A DNA stretch of 64,000 bases from Phragmites australis (lineage: Eukaryota > Streptophyta > Magnoliopsida > Poales > Poaceae), in NCBI RefSeq assembly GCF_958298935.1, contig NC_084931.1, positions 19,309,334-19,373,333 on the forward strand, in the 5' to 3' direction. The notes below the pieces were generated by a model. That model ran no database searches. It was not told the DNA's origin and saw only the letters and a program-made list of their open reading frames with translations. Below, one piece after another: positions 9,780 through 20,559 of the stretch. The position numbers and the translations under genes are program-made. Numbering within the stretch: position 1 is the stretch's first letter; each line of letters starts with the position of its first letter.

Positions 9780-12700
9780 CTTTGTTTTGTAGGTGAATTA
9801 CAAGCCCGGTGGAAAACATTGGTGCTAGATAGTGGGTGCACTCAACATATGACCGGAAATCAAAGGATGTTCTCTTCTATGAGCAATGATGGATCGGAAT
9901 ATGACAAGATCACATTTGGAGATAATAGCAAAGGAAAGGTAAAAGGGTTAGATAAAATTGCTATCTCAAATGATTTATCTATCTCTAATGTTTTGCTAGT
10001 TGAATCCTTGAATTTCAATTTGTTATCCGTAGATCAATTATGTGATCTTGATCTTACATGCATTTTTTTCTCCAAATAATGTGATCATATCTAGCATGAA
10101 GGATAATAGTATTGTTTTCAAAGGTTTTAGACATGGCAATCTCTATCTAGTTGATTTCTCTTCTAATGATGCAAGCCTTAGCACATGTTTGTTTACAAAG
10201 ACATCTAAAGGATGGCTTTGGTATAGAAGGCTTGGTCATGTTGGTATGAATCAACTAAACTGGTTGTTGAAGCATGATCTTGTAGTTGGCTTAAAGGATG
10301 TAAAATTTGAGAAGAACAAGCTATGTAGCGCTTGTCAAGCCGGAAAGCAAGTGGAGAATTCCCATCCTTATAAAAGCTCAATGTCAACTTCAAGACCATT
10401 GGAATTATTGCATATGGATCTATTTGGACCAACTACATATGTAAGTATTGGAGGTAATAGCTATTGTCTTGTTATTGTTGATGATTTCTCTAGATATACT
10501 TGGGTATTTTTTTGCATGATAAATCTATTGTATTTAACGTGTTCAAAAGTTTTGCAAAAAGGGCCGAGAATGAGTTTGAGTTCAAAATCAAGAAAGTGAG
10601 AAGTGATAATGGCTCCGAATTCAAGAATACTAAAGTTGAGGATTTTTGTGATGATAAGGGTATCAAACATGAATTCTCGGCTAAATACACTCCGGAGCAA
10701 AATGGAGTTGTCGAAAGGAATAACCGTACTCTTATTGATATGGCAAGGTCTATGTTTTCGGAATATAATGTCTCGGACAACTTTTGGGCCGAAGCTATCA
10801 ATACTGCTTGTCATTCTTCAAATCGGTTATATTGTCATCGGTTATTGAAAAAGACTCCATACGAATTGCTTATTGGAAGAAAGCCCAACATATCATACTT
10901 TCGGGTATTTGGATGCAAATGTTATATTCTGAAGAAAAGTACTCGCTTATCTAAATTTCAAAGTAAATGTGATGAAGGTTTCTTGCTTGGTTATTCTTCT
11001 AATAGTAAAGCTTATCGTGTCTATAATCAAAATTCTGGTTTGGTTGAAAAGACACACGATGTTGAGTTTGATGAGACTAATGGCTCTCAAGAAGAGCAAG
11101 AAAATTTTGATGATGTAGGTAATGAAGGCTTGAGAAGTGCTATCAAAAATATATCTATAGGTGACATCAAGCCAAAAGAAGAAGATGAACAAGAAGACGA
11201 TCCTTCTATCTCTATTCAAGCTATTCCTTCATCCTCTACCACAAATGATCAAGCTCAAGTTCATAATGTAGAAGATGTGGACGATCAATTACCACAAGTT
11301 ACTACCTCATCAACTTCATCTCAAGAATTGGTAACTCACCCAAGAATTCATCACTCTATTGCCAAGGATCATCCCGTTGATCAAATTGTTGGTGATCTTA
11401 GTAAGGGTGTTCAAACTCGCTCTCGCATTGCTTCATTTTGTGAACACTACTCTTTTGTTTCTTCTATTGAGTCTAATCATTAGAGGAAGCACTAAGTGAT
11501 CCGGATTGGGTGAATGCAATGCATGAAGAATTGAATAATTTCGCCCGCAATAATGTATGGGAATTGGTTGAAAGACCAAGGGATCATAATGTTATTGGCA
11601 CTAAATGGGTTTTTCGGAATAAGCAAGATGAAGATGGAATTGTTGTGAGGAACAAAGCAAGATTGGTTGCACAAGGATATACTCAAGTTGAAGGTTTGGA
11701 TTTCGGTGAAACTTTTGCTCCCGTAGCTAGACTTGAGGCTATTAGAATTTTGCTTGATTTTGCTTCATCTCATAATATTAAGTTATATTAAATGGATGTG
11801 AAAAATGCTTTCTTGAATGGTAGAATTAGTGAACTTGTATTTGTTGAGCAACCTCCCGGTTTTGAGGATCCTAAGAAGCCTAATCATGTTTATAAACTCT
11901 CTAAGGCTCTCTATGGCCTTAAACAAGCTACACGTGCGTGGTATGAGAGGCTTAGAGATTTTCTTGTTTCGAAGGGCTTCAAAATTGGGAAAGTTGATAC
12001 TACATTGTTCACTAAATCTATTGGTAATGATTTCTTTGTTTGTCAAATTTATGTTGATGATATCATATTTGGATCCACTAACAAAGATTTTTGTAAGGAA
12101 TTCGGTAAAATGATGTCAAGGGAATTTGAAATGTCCATGATTGGTGAATTGAGTTTCTTTCTCAGACTTCAAATCAAGCAACTCAAAGATGGGACTTTTA
12201 TTAGTCAATCTAAATATTTGAAGGATTTATTGAAGAAATTTGGTATGGAAGATGCGAAGCCTATCAAGACTCCTATAGTAACAAATGGTCATCTTGATCT
12301 TGATAAGGGAGGTAAATTAGTAGATTTAAAGCTTTATAGATCAATGATAGGTAGTTTGCTTTATCTTACCGCATCTAGGCCCGATATCATGTTTAGTGTT
12401 TGCATGTGTGTAAGGTTTCAAGCATCCCCTAAAGAATGTCATTTGATAGCCGTTATGCGCATTTTGAGATATTTGAAATACTCTCCTAGCATAGGGCTTT
12501 GGTATCCAAAAGGTGCTAAGTTTGAGCTAATCGGCTATTCGGATTCCGATTATGCCGGTTGCAAGGTTGATAGAAAAGGCACCTCCGGTAGTTGCCAATT
12601 CCTTGGCAGATCGCTAGTGTCGTGGTCATCCAAGAAACAAAACTCCGTAGCACTTTCTACCGCTGAAGCCGAATATGTTTCCGCGGGTAGTTGTTATGCT

Positions 12701-12955
12701 CAATTGCTTTGGATGAGGCAAACTTTGCTAGATTATGGTGTGGTGTTTGAAATAGTGTCTCTTTTGTGTGACAATGAGAGTACCGTGAAAATAGCTACAA
12801 ATTCGGTCCAACACTCTAGAACCAAGCATATAGATATTCGCCATCATTTTCTTAGAGATCATGTTAGCAAAGGCGATATTTTAGTTGATAGTGTTCGGAC
12901 TGAAGACCAACTAGCGGACATCTTTACCAAACCACTAGATGAAAGTCGCTTTTGA
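9780..12955 (+). pseudogene. Copia pol: protease, integrase, reverse transcriptase, RNase H; frameshifted
   Basis: Pol starts in the same frame as gag, one TAA downstream. Protease has the active site DSG (9828-9836) in LDSGCTQHMTG. After a frameshift near 10070 come the pre-integrase domain (LWYRRLGHVG), the zinc-binding CSACQAGK and the first catalytic Asp in HMDLFGP. A second frameshift near 10512 is followed by VRSDNGSEF and NGVVERNNRTL (second Asp and Glu). After a shift near 11480 come the RT fingers (NVWELVERP, KWVFRNK), a TAA at 11789-11791, then MDVKNAFLNG, YVDD (12050-12061), and RNase H with SDSDYAGC, ALSTAEAEY and the HIDIRHHF region, ending FTKPLDESRF. All catalytic residues seen are intact. 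Confidence 0.93.
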
Positions 12956-13943
12956 AAATTACGAAATGAGCTTAACGTCATCGACTTCTCAAATGTTGCT
13001 TGAAATTTTGGACACATATGATTTTTTGTATTTATTTGTTCAAGTATCCTATTCCATGCCTTACGTGTTCTCTTGTTACTGCATCTACCATGTCCTACAA
13101 GTTCTTGTTACTCAATTTTAATACTATTCTTGCATATTTAAATTTATTTCTAATTAAATTCAAGTTTATATATTTTGTGAGTTTATCTATATCTCTACTC
13201 ATATGGATCCATCATATATATCTTCTCAAAGTTCTTTTAATATCTCTAACCTTGCTTGTATGCTCAAAATGTCGAATTCAGCAAGCAATGATTACAGCGG
13301 TCAGACCGCCGGGGGATCTCGGTCTGACCGCCATAGCAAATTGGTCTCTGCGCCATCACGGTCTGACCGGTGGGACTCTCGGTCTGACCGTCAGAGCAAA
13401 TTGGTCTCTGCGCCGTCACGGTCTGACCGGTGGGACTCTCGGTCTGACCGCCACGATCATATATGCCCAGGTCGACCTTATCCACGTCGGGTTCCATCCT
13501 CTCTTCTCCAAACCGAGCACCCTATCTCTCTCTCAAACGAGCTTAAAGTTCAAACTCAAGAACCTCAAATCCCTTGCTCCCGGTCTATCCGAGACCTTTC
13601 CCGGTCTAACCGAGGACTTCTCTTGCATGGCTTCTCAGTATTTTCTCAAATCCCTCTCTAATTGACCATGTATTTCAAGGTATTTTTTATACCTAGGGTT
13701 TGAGATTGGGGATCCAATTTTGAGCCATGGATTTGAAGAAAAATTTATGGGAATGTGTTTCTATCATCTATTCTATGGTATTCTCAAGTTTTGGTTGGAT
13801 GGAAACTTCAATGGGTTCGGATTTCTTCAATTTTCATAAACAAGGGGGATATTCTTGTGCTCTCCATGGCAGTCACGTTGAATAAATCTCTGTTTTAGCA
13901 TGTTTTAATTTGTTTCTTTTATCTGATGCATTATGATTGTTGT
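12956..13943 (+). other. Copia 3' internal spacer with quasi-palindromes
   Basis: Noncoding DNA between pol and the extra ORF. It contains the 13298-13450 array described separately. An open frame at 13203-13661 only translates these repeats and is not credible as a gene. Confidence 0.7.
13298..13450. repeat. ~60-bp tandem repeat with six CGGTC-N-GACCG palindromes
   Basis: Units share AGCAAATTGGTCTCTGCGCC and CGGTGGGACTCTCGG and each carries paired CGGTCTGACCG motifs. The same 11-mer is dense in the LTRs of this element but here lies well inside the internal region. Confidence 0.9.
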
Positions 13944-15449
13944 ATGCTCAGTAGAGGTGAAGGAACAAGTGGATTTGGAAGGTGGAAGAAGGTTTTGACC
14001 AGTAAAGTAAAAAGAAGGAGACATGAGGCTACAGATTCAGATGATGATGATCAAGGTTCTGACTGGATGCCTTCTCAAGGGCACATATGGTGAGGGAGCT
14101 TCCTCTTTTGCAAGTAATTTTTATGAAGATGAGATGAATGAGAATGCCAATGATGATGATAATGAGTTTAATTTTCAAGAATACACTGGTCATAGAAAAC
14201 ATTGGATTGCATCTGCATACACTAAAGCTAGAAGTAAATATCAGTATGACTTGGAAAATGATGCATCTATTCCTCAATTCTATACAATGGTTCAACAAGA
14301 TGCTTTCTTTGGTCTTATTGAAGAAAAGCCAGTTTTTAAGCATAAATGGATTGATTGGACATATATCCGAAGTCAACCTAACTTGGTAGCTCTAGAAAAT
14401 ATCTTTCAAGAGTTAGGGCTTTATGAGTTTCTTAATCTGAAATGTCCTTGGAATGAGAGTGTTATCAAACAGTTTTATGCCACAGTAGAGATATCTCATG
14501 AAAATCAGATAATTGAATGGATGACAGGGATCAAGAAATATCAAGCTTCTTTTCAGGATTTTGCTAATGCTGTTAGAATTCCTTATGATGAAGTTTTTTA
14601 TTCTCGTGATGTGCATAGAGAAGTGGTCTTAACTGAAAATGAATGGGGCATTTATTATGAAGCACAAGGAGTTGTTCCCAGAGTTATCCTTGGGACTATT
14701 ACAGGCTTAAAGGTGCTCCCTGCTGCCATTAACAAAATCATGAGAGCCACCTTTGCTCCTAAGAGTGGGAACAATGAGGCCATTTGGGATATCCATTGGA
14801 ACTTATTGATCATATCATGAAGAGGCACAAAATTAATGTCATTAAGTATATTCTAAGGGAAATTGATCATATCACTATGAGCATTAAGCTAAATCTCTAC
14901 TTTGCTCCTTATATTATGTCTCTTGTGCTTCTAAAGACCAACTTTCCAAGATCATCTTGTACTTGCAAGCATCTGGGTTATCAACCTTTCAAGGTAAATC
15001 CAGAAATTCTTCGTAGAGGTCTGGATGATCAAGGTGTACCTCAAGGAGGACAGGGCGGTGAACATCAGCATTATGTCCCTCCTCCAGCACATCCAGTCCA
15101 AGAGGCAGCTCAAGCAGATGCACCATAATGGTTCTTAGGCTTTCAGCAGCAATTTCATGATTTTCAACAGGAGTTTGCAGGCTTTCAACAGCAATTCACA
15201 GATTTTCAGGCCCATCCTCCTGCGTCCTTTTAGCTAGTCATTCAAGCACATCGGAATGATATTGCTCTTGTCAGAGAGGACATTGCAGCTCAGAACAGAG
15301 AACTGACTGAAATGTTCAACAATGTGTCTCTTGAGCAGCAGAATCTGCAACATGAGCTTCATGACTTCACTAGCAGCTTTGCCTCTTTCACTCAGCACTT
15401 CTATTATGTCTATCCACTGCCTCCTCCACCTCCTCCGAGTGATGAGTAG
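13944..15449 (+). pseudogene. Extra ORF 3' of pol (env-like position), frameshifted
   Basis: The ATG at 13944 starts a frame with a basic cluster (KVKRRR) and an Asp-rich run (DSDDDD). It shifts frame near 14085 into a region open to 14820 (GHRKHWIASAYTKARS, VKQFYATVEI-like motifs), and shifts again near 14800 to continue to 15128. After a stop, Gln-rich repeats of the type FQQQF-DFQ follow, then a heptad-like stretch and a Pro-rich tail ending PPPPPPSDE (TAG at 15447-15449). SIRE/Maximus elements carry an ORF in this position that is often called envelope-like. I see no signal peptide or convincing membrane segment here, so an envelope role is not supported. Function unknown. Confidence 0.65.
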
Positions 15450-16017
15450 ACCTTTTTGGTACTTGATGCCAAAGGGGGAGAAGACATGAAGATTTGTCAT
15501 CTTTCTTTTATTTGCTTATGCATATGAACTTATGTGATGTTTGTTGCATTGCATTTTAATTTATTTGTATTGCATAAGTACTATGTTTGAACTATGTGTT
15601 TATTGTAATATGTGATGGACTATGTTTAATCACTTGTGTATCTTTTTATTCATCACAATATTCTTGTTCTATATTTGATTGGATATCTTGAGGAAGAAGC
15701 ACACTTTGATGATATGTTTTTTAGAAATTTCTCTGATATCTTCTCTTCCTTGGATCCAAGAAAGTAAGGTAAACTCCGTCAAAATTTTCATTACAATCTA
15801 TGTCATGTTCCATTTATTCTTCTTTATTTCTTATGGGCACATACGTAGGGGGGGCTTACCTTACAATGAGTTTGTACAGCATGTAATTTCTTCAAATTTC
15901 ACATCTGTTGAAATTCTTGCTATAGAAACTCACCCTCGGGTCTTCTTTATGCCTTGTGCTAAAAGTGGGCTCAAAACTTTATACACAACACTTCTTTGAG
16001 ATATTGTCATCAATTAC
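15450..16017 (+). other. Copia 3' untranslated region
   Basis: AT-rich, with GGGGGAG tracts at 15474 and 15848 resembling the polypurine tract. No coding signal. Confidence 0.6.
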
Positions 16018-16032
16018 CAAAAAGGGGGAGAT
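16018..16032 (+). other. Polypurine tract
   Basis: The run AAAAAGGGGGAGAT ends directly before the 3' LTR, the expected plus-strand primer site. Confidence 0.92.
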
Positions 16033-17631
16033 TGAAAGCATCTAGGCCCCTAAATTGGGTTTTGGTAATTAATGACAATATATCTTTGTGGACTAACTCG
16101 TTTAAATTGAGTTGTGAAAAGGTTAGTCACAAAGATGTTGCGGAGCTAAAAAGATGCATGTATGAAAGGCGTAAAAGGCTAGCTCAAGGCAAAGGTATAT
16201 GTTAGGGCATTTTAATTTTGCCGGTCAAAGGTTCTTAGAGAAGAAAGTGACAGGATTTATAGGTTAAATACCGTACTATAAAGAGGAGTTGATGTATGTT
16301 TACTTGAAGTCTCTATAGTGCCAACTTGCTCAAACTTGCATTCATATAGATATCAAAATCTTGTTAGAGAGAAAAACCCTTTGGAAAAGGATGTCTCTAG
16401 GAGTTCTATTGTTGGCGGTCTGACCGCGCCTCTGGGCGGTCTGACCACTCTCTTCATGAGCGCAGCGCTTAAGTTTTTTAGCTTGTCGGTCTGACCGGTG
16501 TGATCAGGGTGCTCGCTCTGTCTGATCGGAGTGCTCGGGGTGCTCGCTTGGTCTGACCGGGGTGCTCGCTCAGTCAGACCGCTGTGTAAGTATAGGCAGC
16601 ATGGCTTTCTTGTGTGTGCTCGGTCTGACCGAAGGGTCAGCTCGGTCAAACCGGCCGCATGCAGAGACTTTCCGCGCTGACGGTCTGTCTTAGGGGGTCG
16701 GCGGTCAGACCGTCCGGTCGTGTCTCAAAGTCAAATTAGCCGTGGCTGTAAGCGGATGTTTCGGCCGGTCTGACCAACATTGGGCTCGGTCAGACCGCCA
16801 AAGTCAACTTCGCGTGTCAGAGCACTGTAACGGTCGAATTTCTTGAGTTGGCTATAAATATGAAGTGTGCTGGTCATTTGGACCTCTCTCTTGCACTCCT
16901 AACACTTCATACACATACTTGGAGCTCTTGTTTCTCCTCTCTCACTCACCTTGCTTAGAGATTGCATTCTTGTGAGATTTGAGAGCATCTAGTGCATAAA
17001 CTTGAGAGTTTGAGCATTTGGGCACTAGTGAATCTTCAAGCAAGCGTCATCGGCTTTTTACTATTGGAGGTTGCCGCCTCCTAGACGGCTTGGAGGTTGC
17101 GGCACCGTTGAGCCCTTCGAGGAGATTGTGAAGGAGCCGTGGTGGTGGTTGTGAAAGGCTTGAGCACGCCTTGTCGGAGTGACTAAGTGCATCGCTAGTG
17201 GAATTGAGGTTTGAGTAGTTCTTGTCAATTCCGGCTTAAGATCAAGTTGCTCGGTGTGAGCCTTTTCTCTTGCGAGATTTGACACTTGATAGAGAAGCGG
17301 ATTGAAGCTTGAACTCACCTCAACGTGGATTAGGGGTGATCGGCAAATCACCGATACCACGGGAAAAATCCTTTGTGTTCCTTGAGCAATTTTCTTTAAT
17401 TTTGAGCTATTTACCTCTCATGCAATTTACTTAAGTAATTCATATTCCTAGATTTTGAATTGTTGCTTGTCTCTCTAGGTTTGCAAACCTTCTATATAGC
17501 TCTAGTTGTCCCATTTATTGCTTTAGTGATCATAAGTTTAAATTCCGCAAGTTTTCTTGATCGCATTGCAATTAGTTTTAAAACCGTCTATTCACCCCCC
17601 CCCCCTTCTAGTCGGTATCTTTGATCCTACA
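16033..17631 (+). repeat. Copia 3' LTR
   Basis: 1599 bp, matching 6211-7793, with the TATA box at 16852-16860. It differs by an extra ~25-bp partial duplication near 17070-17100 (two TTGGAGGTTGC copies in place of one), loss of the 18-bp duplication, and a longer C run (17595-17605). Confidence 0.95.
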
Positions 17632-17636
17632 GGGTG
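17632..17636. repeat. Target-site duplication GGGTG (right)
   Basis: Matches 6206-6210 exactly. Confidence 0.95.
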
Positions 17637-18393
17637 GCCCTCTAGCCCCGGATTATGTAGCGGAGGTCATGGTGGCAAAGAGAGTTGCACAGGTCAGTGG
17701 GTGGACTGCCCCAACACAGTGGGTGTCTCCGCGTACTCCCTGTTACTGAGGGAGCGCGGGTTCTCTCCTACCGCGGGGTGCACTGCGAACCCTGTCGACC
17801 GTGACCTCGTTCACTACTAAGAGGGCGAGGTCACGCAGCCATGGCACTACTGGTGAACTCTCTGGTACCACCACTGGTGGGTGGTTAAGAAGCATTCGCG
17901 CACTCTGCATGTTCCATGCGGGGGTCTTGGCCTCGCAGTCGAACCGCTGACTGTGGAGTAGCGAGACATCACGACGGGGGAGCCCTAGGCGCTCGTGTTG
18001 TACGTACAACATGAGTCTACGATGTGGTGTGACAGCCTTCAAAACAACACCGCCAAGGGCTCAACCCTCGGCGGGCACTCCTTCGGGTGGCATTGTAGTC
18101 ACTAGGGTCGTATAGGACCGCCTCCAAGCCTGGTGACGGGCTAGTTTCCCTCTTGGCCAATGGCCTAGGGCTCACCTCCCGTTCCTAAGGCACGAGTGTC
18201 TCTATTGCCCTCCGTTGCATGGTCCACCACGTAGACTTCACGTTTGGTCTTCGATTCCTCAGACTCTGTCTCAGTGTCCCATGCTCGAAGCACATCGGCC
18301 GAAGTCCTCAAAATAGGACTCCACGGTCGTCATAGATCCGAACATGGGTAGCCCAACCATGGTTTCAATACCTGAAGAAACGCGAAAAACACG
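17637..18393 (-). pseudogene. Gypsy gag N-terminal part and 5' leader
   Basis: This is the portion of the gypsy element between its primer site and the copia insertion. No long open frame survives on the minus strand. It should hold the leader and the poorly conserved Gag N-terminus, and it is assigned by position only. Confidence 0.6.
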
Positions 18394-18413
18394 CCCCTTC
18401 CTGGCACACCAAC
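18394..18413 (-). other. Gypsy primer-binding site
   Basis: On the minus strand, directly after the LTR, the sequence reads GTTGGTGTGCCAGGAAGGGG. This closely resembles the GTTGG...CCAGGTAGGGG primer site of many grass gypsy elements; a related site follows the 5' LTR of the second gypsy element at 45078. I do not assign the tRNA. Confidence 0.78.
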
Positions 18414-19111
18414 TGTCAGGAGATGATCCCTAACAATGAATTCGGGGTGTACCGGATGACGGGCGAGTTGATCGGCGTTTCTTTGTGGTGAGATTGGATG
18501 GACACAAGAACACGAGGATTCATCTAGGTTCAGGCCTCCGTAGGATAATAGCCCTACATCATGTGTATTTTCTTATGGATTGGATGAACTTGTCATCCTT
18601 TTTTTACAAGTCAGGTCCTCCCCTTTATATAACAAGGGAAAATGAGTACATATAAATGGACCGTGCCAAGCCATGCAACAGACATACTTCTGACGAAGCC
18701 AACTACTCCTAGGTCATCATTACGGGGGTATGCACGCACATCCTGCTCTGGTCACCCTGCAGGCCCTGTCATGTCCGCCGAGCACTGTCACGCTCGCCTA
18801 AGAGGTCGTCTCATAGCAATAAATGATACATGATGGGTTTTACATCTACCCACGACCATGTTTGCCGAAAAGAGGTGTTTGAGGAAGAAAAAAACTTGAG
18901 TAGACGGTATTTAATGCGATTTGACTAGTTATGTGAGTACATGCTCCGCGACCAGCAGTGATTGCAGGATCTTCTCTTTCGATCAGGGGCTGGTCGATTG
19001 AGCTTGTCCCTGGTCGTGGGGTGAAGCTCTGGTCTTGATGATATCCACCGCCGACTGATATTTTGCAGCAAGGGGCTCTCCCTAGGGCACCCCTTACTTA
19101 TTACAATGACA
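18414..19111 (-). repeat. Gypsy 5' LTR
   Basis: 698 bp with TGTCAGG and ATGACA ends. It aligns with the solo LTR at 43494-44265 (shared CCGGATGACGGG-type and TAATAGCCCTA blocks). A minus-strand TATA box (complement of 18624-18631) agrees with the element orientation. The next five bases (ATAAT) are the candidate target duplication. Confidence 0.85.
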
Positions 19112-20559
19112 ATAATAGCTTGTCTAGCGAGAAGAGCTTTTCTGATGTTACTAGGGAGAGAAGAGTTCGTAAAATTCAACAATAAGGCTCATCGTAGTCC
19201 AATGAGCGATGGAAACATCACAATGGACTTCATTAACTCTCTTAACATGTAAGATTTTTCATGTCCATTGAGTTCTAATCCATCAACTTATTCAACTATT
19301 ACGATTTTATCCATGGCAGAAACAAGACACTCTTCTACCACACGATAGTGAATTTTATGATGGAATGAGAGATTTTTTACACTGGAAGTTCCGTTCAAAA
19401 ACACTCTGAAGACAAATTCACATCCAGGCATTGGCATTGCCATTGCTAAGGATAAAACAAGGTAACATTTCTTATTCAATGACAGCATTTGCATATAGAA
19501 AAAATCATGATGTGCCATATAGTCCACAGATTTCTGTATATACATTCTAATCATCAGGTCCGACATTTGATTTAGAATATATATGTTTTGTCTCCTTAGA
19601 TCTACTTATATTAGGCATTGTAGTACTTTGCCATCCTTTCTTGCCTCAGCACACTTCATCTTCTTGGCCGGTTGGCCCTCAATGATGATGATGCCCTTGA
19701 TACTGTATGATGATATTTTGGTAACAAATATGTATATGGCAATGAAAAAAAAGAAAGGAAAAAAGGGAAATGAGCTACACAGTCATGAGCCAGGCAACTT
19801 TTACAGGGCCGTTATCATTTCAGCCCGTGCATTTTTCCTCCCTGCATGCTGGCTCACATTTTCTTCCTTCTGGGCTGGCCTTTCCTTTTCCTCTCTCTGC
19901 AGCACAAGCCCACGTGCCTCACCTACCGCCAGCTCCCTCCCTCCCCCTCTCTCGGGCACAGAACAGAGCCAGCCACCAAAATCCTCCGGAATCCGAGCTG
20001 AGTACAAGGGGAACATCGGCTATACGTTGTCAAACGGAATCAACCGCGAGTCCTCAACCGAATCCCCACCTTATGAGGAACAAATTCTGTGACATCTTCA
20101 GATAAAAGATCTTTATCTGTGCTATACATTTTAGATCTAACGGTTCACGCGTGTGACTGTAGACGAGATAAAAGACAAGTGTCACACAGAGTCAGAGATC
20201 TTTATATGAGATCCAATCTTACAAAAATTGTTTCCCACCTTATCCCTATCCGAATCAAACTCAGATACACAACTTTATTATAACATACTCTTGTTTAGTG
20301 TATATTTGAATTCACGTCTTCACATAGTCGTAGTAGGTTCTAGTTGAGAAGACATGGGTGTAAGGCATGCACCCCCTACTACACGTTTTCTCAGTCATCA
20401 GATAAGTGCCACATGACAAGATCGCTCAACATTTTTCTATAGAAATATCTTCTCTCTAAAAACATGCTATGATATCTAACTATGGATAATTTAAATATTA
20501 CCATAAAAGGTTTCCTATATGGATTTCCGAGATAACTAGAAGTCTAAGCCAGGAAGAAG
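19112..20559. other. Intergenic sequence, no gene recognised
   Basis: Mixed AT-rich DNA flanking the gypsy element. Open frames at 19583-20105 overlap in different phases and show no domain or splice context. I see no repeat with clear ends. Confidence 0.5.

Larger units (their letters stand above)
6211..17631 (+). mobile_element. Full-length Ty1/copia element, SIRE/Maximus type, inserted in gypsy gag
   Basis: An 11.4-kb element with two LTRs of about 1.6 kb that begin TGAAAGCATC and end CCTACA. It has a primer site for initiator tRNA-Met, a polypurine tract and a perfect 5-bp duplication. Internal order is gag, protease, integrase, reverse transcriptase, RNase H (copia order), then an extra long ORF before the 3' LTR. 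Long LTRs plus an extra 3' ORF fit the SIRE/Maximus clade. By eye the first ~330 bases of the two LTRs differ at about 13 positions, so it is fairly young, but several frameshifts and stops make this copy non-functional. Confidence 0.95.
1..19111 (-). mobile_element. Ty3/gypsy element, Tat lineage, disrupted by a copia insertion; 3' end outside window
   Basis: Read on the minus strand from right to left, the order is: 5' LTR (18414-19111), primer-binding site, gag, protease, reverse transcriptase, RNase H, integrase, then a 3' region with an ORF in the opposite sense. That order is Ty3/gypsy, and an extra antisense ORF downstream of integrase is typical of the Tat lineage in grasses. A copia element at 6211-17631 splits gag, leaving a GGGTG duplication at 6206-6210 and 17632-17636. 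The reading frames carry many stops and frameshifts, so it is dead. The window begins inside the 3' region, so the left LTR and left target duplication cannot be seen; the candidate duplication on the right is ATAAT (19112-19116). Confidence 0.88.

Noticed and set aside
13298..13450. Regularly spaced repeats resembling a CRISPR array
   Set aside because: The whole ~60-bp unit is repeated including the 'spacers', it lies in a retrotransposon, and the genome is a plant.
13203..13661. Open frame of 152 codons between copia pol and the extra ORF
   Set aside because: It mainly translates the CGGTCTGACCG tandem repeat; the opposite strand is also open there. No domain.
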